From: Microscillaceae bacterium
GTDB taxonomy: Bacteria; Bacteroidota; Bacteroidia; Cytophagales; Microscillaceae
Assembly (NCBI GenBank): GCA_003483885.1
Contig: DMXI01000347.1
Location: 1 to 26,314, forward strand
Reading direction: 5' to 3'
Length of the DNA: 26,314 nt
Both the position numbers and the translations under genes were made by a program. Below the pieces are notes generated by a model, which worked only from the letters and a program-made list of their open reading frames with translations, was not told the origin of the DNA and did not search any database. How positions within the stretch are numbered: the stretch's first letter is position 1; every line of letters begins with the position of its first letter. Positions 23,438 to 26,314 of this stretch are shown here, piece after piece.

Positions 23438-23956
23438 TTAATTATCAAAACAGTTTCTAAACGTTTGAGAATCAACAATTAAACTTCCTCCAAACTGAGA
23501 TGAAACTCCATTGATCATAAAGTTGACATCAATTATATAAACTTCTGAACCAGTTCTTGTCCGTTGTTCTCTTTCTTTTGGTTCTATCTTACGACACACG
23601 TTAAAAGCTCTGAGTACTTCGGCATCCAAGCCATAACCCAATCCTTTGATAATGACAATTTTCTTAACTTCCCCCTCAATACCTACCTCTACCCCTACTT
23701 TTACTATTCCAGTAATGCAATGATTGAGCGCTTGGGGCGTATAATTGATTTCGTGGTAAATGTCAGTGGAGAACCTTTCAAGGCCTATGCTTGCCTGAAG
23801 CAATGCTATTTCTTCTGATGAAACCTCAAGTACCGTGTTTTCTCTGTTTTGTACACAATAGTCATCTTCTCCAAAGCCGTTTGGATGGCTTTTACCTAAA
23901 AAGTCTTCATGCCCAAATAAACTCATCGTAATGAGGAGGATCAGTAATTTTTTCAT
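23438..23956 (-). CDS. Small exported protein with TonB C-terminal-like domain
   Basis: 172 residues. Signal peptide MKKLLILLITMSLFG. Residues about 70-150 resemble TonB_C: YTPQALNHCITGIVKVGVEV, then GIEGEVKKIVIIKGLGYGLD, a helix (AEVLRAFNVCRKI), and a final strand (YIIDVNFMING). It shares the xCITGxVKVGxEV core, the glycine-turn and the G-Y/LG element with the 12903-13430 protein, 10 kb away in the kinase operon. It lacks a proline-rich spanning region and ExbB/D neighbours, so energy transduction is unlikely. It is the first of a two-gene unit and divergent from the small tail-anchored protein at 24054. Its role is unknown. Confidence 0.75.
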   Translation of the reverse strand: MKKLLILLITMSLFGHEDFLGKSHPNGFGEDDYCVQNRENTVLEVSSEEIALLQASIGLERFSTDIYHEINYTPQALNHCITGIVKVGVEVGIEGEVKKIVIIKGLGYGLDAEVLRAFNVCRKIEPKEREQRTRTGSEVYIIDVNFMINGVSSQFGGSLIVDSQTFRNCFDN

Positions 23957-24053
23957 AAACCAATGATGCTAAATCTTGATTACTTAAAATTTACAAACTT
24001 TTTTTCACAAAATCCTCGTATATTTCTATGAATAAACCATTGCAGGAAAAAAT

Positions 24054-24413
24054 ATGTCCAACACCGAACTTTCTCGATATGAATCTCAGGATTTACCTAC
24101 CTTTTTTTGGCAATTAAACGAAGAGGAACAACAGAAATACTTACAACAAATGACCCGCGATGAACTAGAGGTGCGCAAAAAGGCGTTGGAAAAGGTACAG
24201 CAAAGCAAAATTGCCGAGCACGATATGGCTGTGGTACAAGGGAATATCCAAGCGATGGATGCTTCAAAAAAGTACTATGAAATTTACCAAAAAATAGAAA
24301 CAGGTTCGGGTGAAGTACAAGTAAAAGTACAAGGTGGAGACCCTCGTTTTATTGCCCCTATTATAGGTACCGCTGGGGTAATCTTGATGGGGTTGTTGTA
24401 TCTTTTATTGTAG
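24054..24413 (+). CDS. Small cytoplasmic protein with C-terminal membrane anchor
   Basis: 119 residues. GCAGGAAAA seven to ten bases before the ATG is one of the better ribosome-binding sequences in the window. Residues 22-82 are charged and probably helical or coiled coil (RDELEVRKKALEKVQQSK). Residues about 99-119 (FIAPIIGTAGVILMGLLYLLL region) form one hydrophobic segment that ends at the C-terminus, the layout of a tail-anchored protein. No known domain is recognised. It stands alone, divergent from the TonB_C-like pair, and its stop is followed directly by dispersed repeats with no terminator visible. Confidence 0.75.
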   Translation: MSNTELSRYESQDLPTFFWQLNEEEQQKYLQQMTRDELEVRKKALEKVQQSKIAEHDMAVVQGNIQAMDASKKYYEIYQKIETGSGEVQVKVQGGDPRFIAPIIGTAGVILMGLLYLLL

Positions 24414-24417
24414 ACTT

Positions 24418-24647
24418 TTTTATTGCTCTATTGTTAAATTGTTACGCCTTCAGTTGATGGCTACATTGTTCCATTGTTAAATGGTTCTGCAATGAGTCTC
24501 AAAACTATAGACTATTGACTGTCGACTGTGGACTAATCTTCGCTTCGCGCCATTTTTCACTTTTAGCTTTTCACTTAGTAAGCTACCAACTCCTAACTAC
24601 GAACTAAAAACTGTGGACTATGGACTGTTGACCGTGGACTAAAAAAA
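24418..24647. repeat. Dispersed intergenic repeat cluster, second copy
   Basis: The gap from 24414 to 24816 has no gene. It carries the modules seen at 11400-11993 in another order: TATTGCTCTATTGTT (24421), ACATTGTTCCATTGTTAAAT (24463), the CTATAGACTATTGACTGTCG module (24501-24536), CTTCGCTTCGCGCCATTTTT followed by CACTTTTAGCTTTTCACTTA (about 24538-24578), CTACCAACTCCTAACTACGA (24583), and ACTGTGGACTATGGACTGTT iterations up to 24641. A terminator follows (24641-24685). The rest, to 24816, shows nothing further. Confidence 0.75.
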
Positions 24648-24685
24648 CTGCCTGCACTTCATCCATTTGACAAAGCAACAGGCAG
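24641..24685 (-). terminator. Rho-independent terminator of the outer-membrane protein gene
   Basis: On the minus strand, CTGCCTG (24685-24679) pairs with CAGGCAG (24654-24648) across a 24-base loop, followed by seven T's (complement of 24641-24647). It lies about 130 bp after the stop at 24817. Confidence 0.7.
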
Positions 24686-24816
24686 AGAAAACTTGAACCA
24701 GATAAAACTACTCGTTCAATGATGTATTTTCAATCAATGGCTCGTTTCGCTTGAGTGTTACTTACGCGCGTTTTGAACACTTCTCCCAAAACAATCCATG
24801 TACCTTAAACACACCA

Positions 24817-25473
24817 CTAGAATCTCCCGAATTTGAGCGTGAGCGAATAGTTCAAGCCTCCAAAAGCTCTTTCTGCGGTATTAATCAGGTTTACATTTTG
24901 GGTAAAACGATAGCTCAACCCAAGGTTTACCCTAAAAAAACTGGCCACATTCAACTCTGCATTGATACCAGGTTCTACCACCCAAACCACAAAATCGTCT
25001 ACCAAATCATCGGCTCGAGGATCGGTACGTGGTTCGTTCCAGTCGTACACATACCCAATCCATCCTGCACCTACCATAATGGGGGTGGTTACATGAATCA
25101 ATCGTTTTGATCCAATGATAGGCTCTATAAAAAAACCGCCATAGCCCATCAACGGACGCAGCTGTTCATTAGGCAACAAATTATTTTTGGTCATAGTAGG
25201 TGCTAAACCGTAGCCCTCGATTCCCAGGCTTACCACTCGGTTGATGGTCCACCCTACCCGAAAACCAGGAAATAACGCAGGCTCGTCTAGTATAGTAGAT
25301 CCTTTGATGACGGGGGCCACAAAAAACCCAAAATGTGACTTGTTCCCAAACAAGGTTTGTACTTCCTTAGTGTCCTTTGTAGTATTTTCTTCGTTTTCCT
25401 GAGCAAAACCCTTCATTGTAAATAGTTGGCATACAAGCAATTGCAAAGTCAAAATGCATAATATTTTTTTCAT
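24817..25473 (-). CDS. Small outer-membrane beta-barrel protein candidate
   Basis: 218 residues from the ATG at 25473; a GTG at 25602 would add 43 residues in front of an obvious signal peptide. The signal peptide covers about 1-24 (MKKILCILTLQLLVCQLFTM, then KGFAQ). The mature part alternates polar and hydrophobic residues in strands of 8-12, e.g. SHFGFFVAPVIKG, FPGFRVGWTINRVVSLGIEG, RVNLGLSYRF and YSLTLKFGRF, and ends in Phe, as outer-membrane barrels do. It looks like an 8- to 10-strand porin-like protein. No specific function is recognised. It is divergent from the ECF sigma factor gene, with 282 bp between them. Confidence 0.8.
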   Translation of the reverse strand: MKKILCILTLQLLVCQLFTMKGFAQENEENTTKDTKEVQTLFGNKSHFGFFVAPVIKGSTILDEPALFPGFRVGWTINRVVSLGIEGYGLAPTMTKNNLLPNEQLRPLMGYGGFFIEPIIGSKRLIHVTTPIMVGAGWIGYVYDWNEPRTDPRADDLVDDFVVWVVEPGINAELNVASFFRVNLGLSYRFTQNVNLINTAERAFGGLNYSLTLKFGRF

Positions 25474-25669
25474 GATTATATTGTGTTTAGTTCTAGTAAT
25501 GCAATAAAGCGTGGTTTGTGTTTGCATTTGCAGGGACAGACCGAACCTGGTTAAAAACCGTTGCCTCGGAACACCTTTTTTTTCTAAAAAACCATATAGC
25601 ACACTGATTATCAGCCCATTAAAAAATGTATTTTAAAAGAAAAACACCTCACGTTAAACATTTTTACGT

Positions 25670-25710
25670 TTTGATCATTTTACCCTATAAATTTATTTGC
25701 CTAAAGGCAA
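25670..25710 (+). promoter_or_regulatory. Candidate promoter and overlapping palindrome of the ECF sigma gene
   Basis: TTTG (25670-25673), an 18-base spacer and TTTATTTG (25692-25699) match the Bacteroidetes -33/-7 pattern TTTG/TAnnTTTG at all but one base. The palindrome TTGCCT-AA-AGGCAA (25697-25710) overlaps the end of the -7 box and the expected start site, so it could be a repressor site. The leader would be about 50 bases. Confidence 0.4.
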
Positions 25711-25755
25711 CCCTTCTATAGGTGATCTGGTCTATCCCGATAGAACTTGATAACC

Positions 25756-26314
25756 ATGGATAAAAAAACGAAGGAACAAAAGCTCATAAAGGGTTGCCGT
25801 GCCGGTAAAGCAAAATACCAGCAAATGCTGTATGAGCTTTACTACGGCAAAATGTTCAGCGTATGCCTTCGATACTCCCGCTCCCGAGAAGAAGCCAAAG
25901 ACATACTACACGAAGGATACATGAAAGTATTCGCGGGTATAGGTCAGTATAAGGGCGATGGTTCTTTGGAGGGTTGGGTCAGGCGTATTATGGTGAACAC
26001 AGCCATTAATCACTATCATAAAAACAAGAAACTAAAGGACACCTTTTCTATTGAAGAAGAATATGACGAAGTAGCTGAAAGTGATCAACTCAGCGAAGAA
26101 AATGTGATTCAGCAAATGGCCTATGAAGATTTGCTGCAAATTATCAGAACTTTACCACCTGCTTATCAAACGGTCTTTAGTTTATACGCCATAGAAGGCT
26201 ACAACCACCGAGAAATCGCCGAAATGCTCCAAATATCAGAGGGAACATCCAAATCTAATTTGGCAAAAGCACGCAAAAAGTTGCAGAAACAGGTTCAAGT
26301 ATTGTTAAGTCAAA
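25756..26314 (+). CDS. ECF-type RNA polymerase sigma factor (3' partial)
   Basis: 186 codons are visible from the ATG at 25756, and the frame runs off the window end. Region 2 spans about 25-92: ELYYGKMFSVCLRYSRSREE, DILHEGYMKVF and GWVRRIMVNTAINHYHKNK. A short acidic linker (100-118) follows. Region 4 spans about 125-180: TLPPAYQTVFSLYAIEGYNHREIAEML and SEGTSKSNLAKARKKL, a complete helix-turn-helix. Nearly the whole protein is present; most family members have about 180-200 residues. In Bacteroidetes such sigma factors often respond to envelope signals through an anti-sigma factor encoded downstream, which would lie outside this window. The gene is divergent from an outer-membrane protein gene. 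Confidence 0.93.
   Translation, partial: MDKKTKEQKLIKGCRAGKAKYQQMLYELYYGKMFSVCLRYSRSREEAKDILHEGYMKVFAGIGQYKGDGSLEGWVRRIMVNTAINHYHKNKKLKDTFSIEEEYDEVAESDQLSEENVIQQMAYEDLLQIIRTLPPAYQTVFSLYAIEGYNHREIAEMLQISEGTSKSNLAKARKKLQKQVQVLLSQ

Noticed and set aside
23957..24053. Standard -33/-7 promoters for the divergent genes at 23956 and 24054
   Set aside because: TATATTTC and TAAATTTT come close to the -7 box, but no TTTG lies at a workable distance.
24751..25110. Plus-strand 119-codon frame
   Set aside because: It is antisense to the outer-membrane protein gene, which has a clear signal peptide and barrel pattern.

Overview
The window reads as the chromosome of a marine or gliding Bacteroidetes, most likely of the Cytophagales (a Microscilla-like organism is my guess). 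Reasons: about 40% G+C; few Shine-Dalgarno sequences; TAnnTTTG-type -7 boxes; a secreted protein with lamin-tail and FlgD-type C-terminal domains; very large PAS-rich hybrid kinases; receiver/GAF proteins fused to SpoIIE-type phosphatases through an ITxSIKYAxxIQxAILP linker; and many degenerate intergenic repeats. I see no rRNA, tRNA, CRISPR array, prophage or intact IS transposase.

Layout. (1) 1-1247 (+): 3' part of a large secreted lamin-tail/Ig-like protein, cut by the window edge. (2) 7551-1317 (-): operon of two paralogous membrane hybrid histidine kinases and a receiver-SpoIIE phosphatase, with a candidate sigma-54 promoter upstream. (3) 8025-9182 (+): orphan protein with two PAS-like ends and no output domain; 9376-10449 (+): S41 peptidase lipoprotein that resembles nisin-resistance-type enzymes more than Ser/Lys processing proteases. 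(4) 11271-10516 (-): SDR oxidoreductase. Its promoter carries a 21-bp-period direct repeat where a -33 box should be, which suits control by the AraC-type regulator encoded just upstream. (5) 11314-11993: gene-free repeat region containing a 123-bp MITE-like insertion. (6) 18850-11994 (-): operon of a soluble six-PAS hybrid kinase, an NtrC-type sigma-54 activator, a small TonB_C-like protein and the AraC regulator, headed by another candidate sigma-54 promoter. (7) 22745-19078 (-): GAF/three-PAS protein without output domain, then a GAF-SpoIIE phosphatase. (8) 23956-22987 (-): two more small proteins of the TonB_C-like type. (9) 24054-24413 (+): small tail-anchored-type protein. (10) 25473-24817 (-): small outer-membrane beta-barrel candidate, divergent from an ECF sigma factor (25756 to the window end).

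How it works together (inference). The middle 21 kb is a signal-transduction island. Membrane and soluble sensors feed hybrid kinases, a sigma-54 activator and two SpoIIE-type phosphatases, while two sensor proteins have no output domain and presumably act through partners. No STAS antagonist, RsbW-like anti-sigma kinase or Hpt protein is encoded here, so the phosphatase targets and the phosphorelay intermediate must lie elsewhere. The most notable observations are the tandem PAS duplication kept 100% identical in protein but not in DNA; the MITE-like insertion whose paralogous empty site lies in the same window; the two candidate sigma-54 promoters in front of kinase operons; and the AraC-type operator over the SDR promoter.
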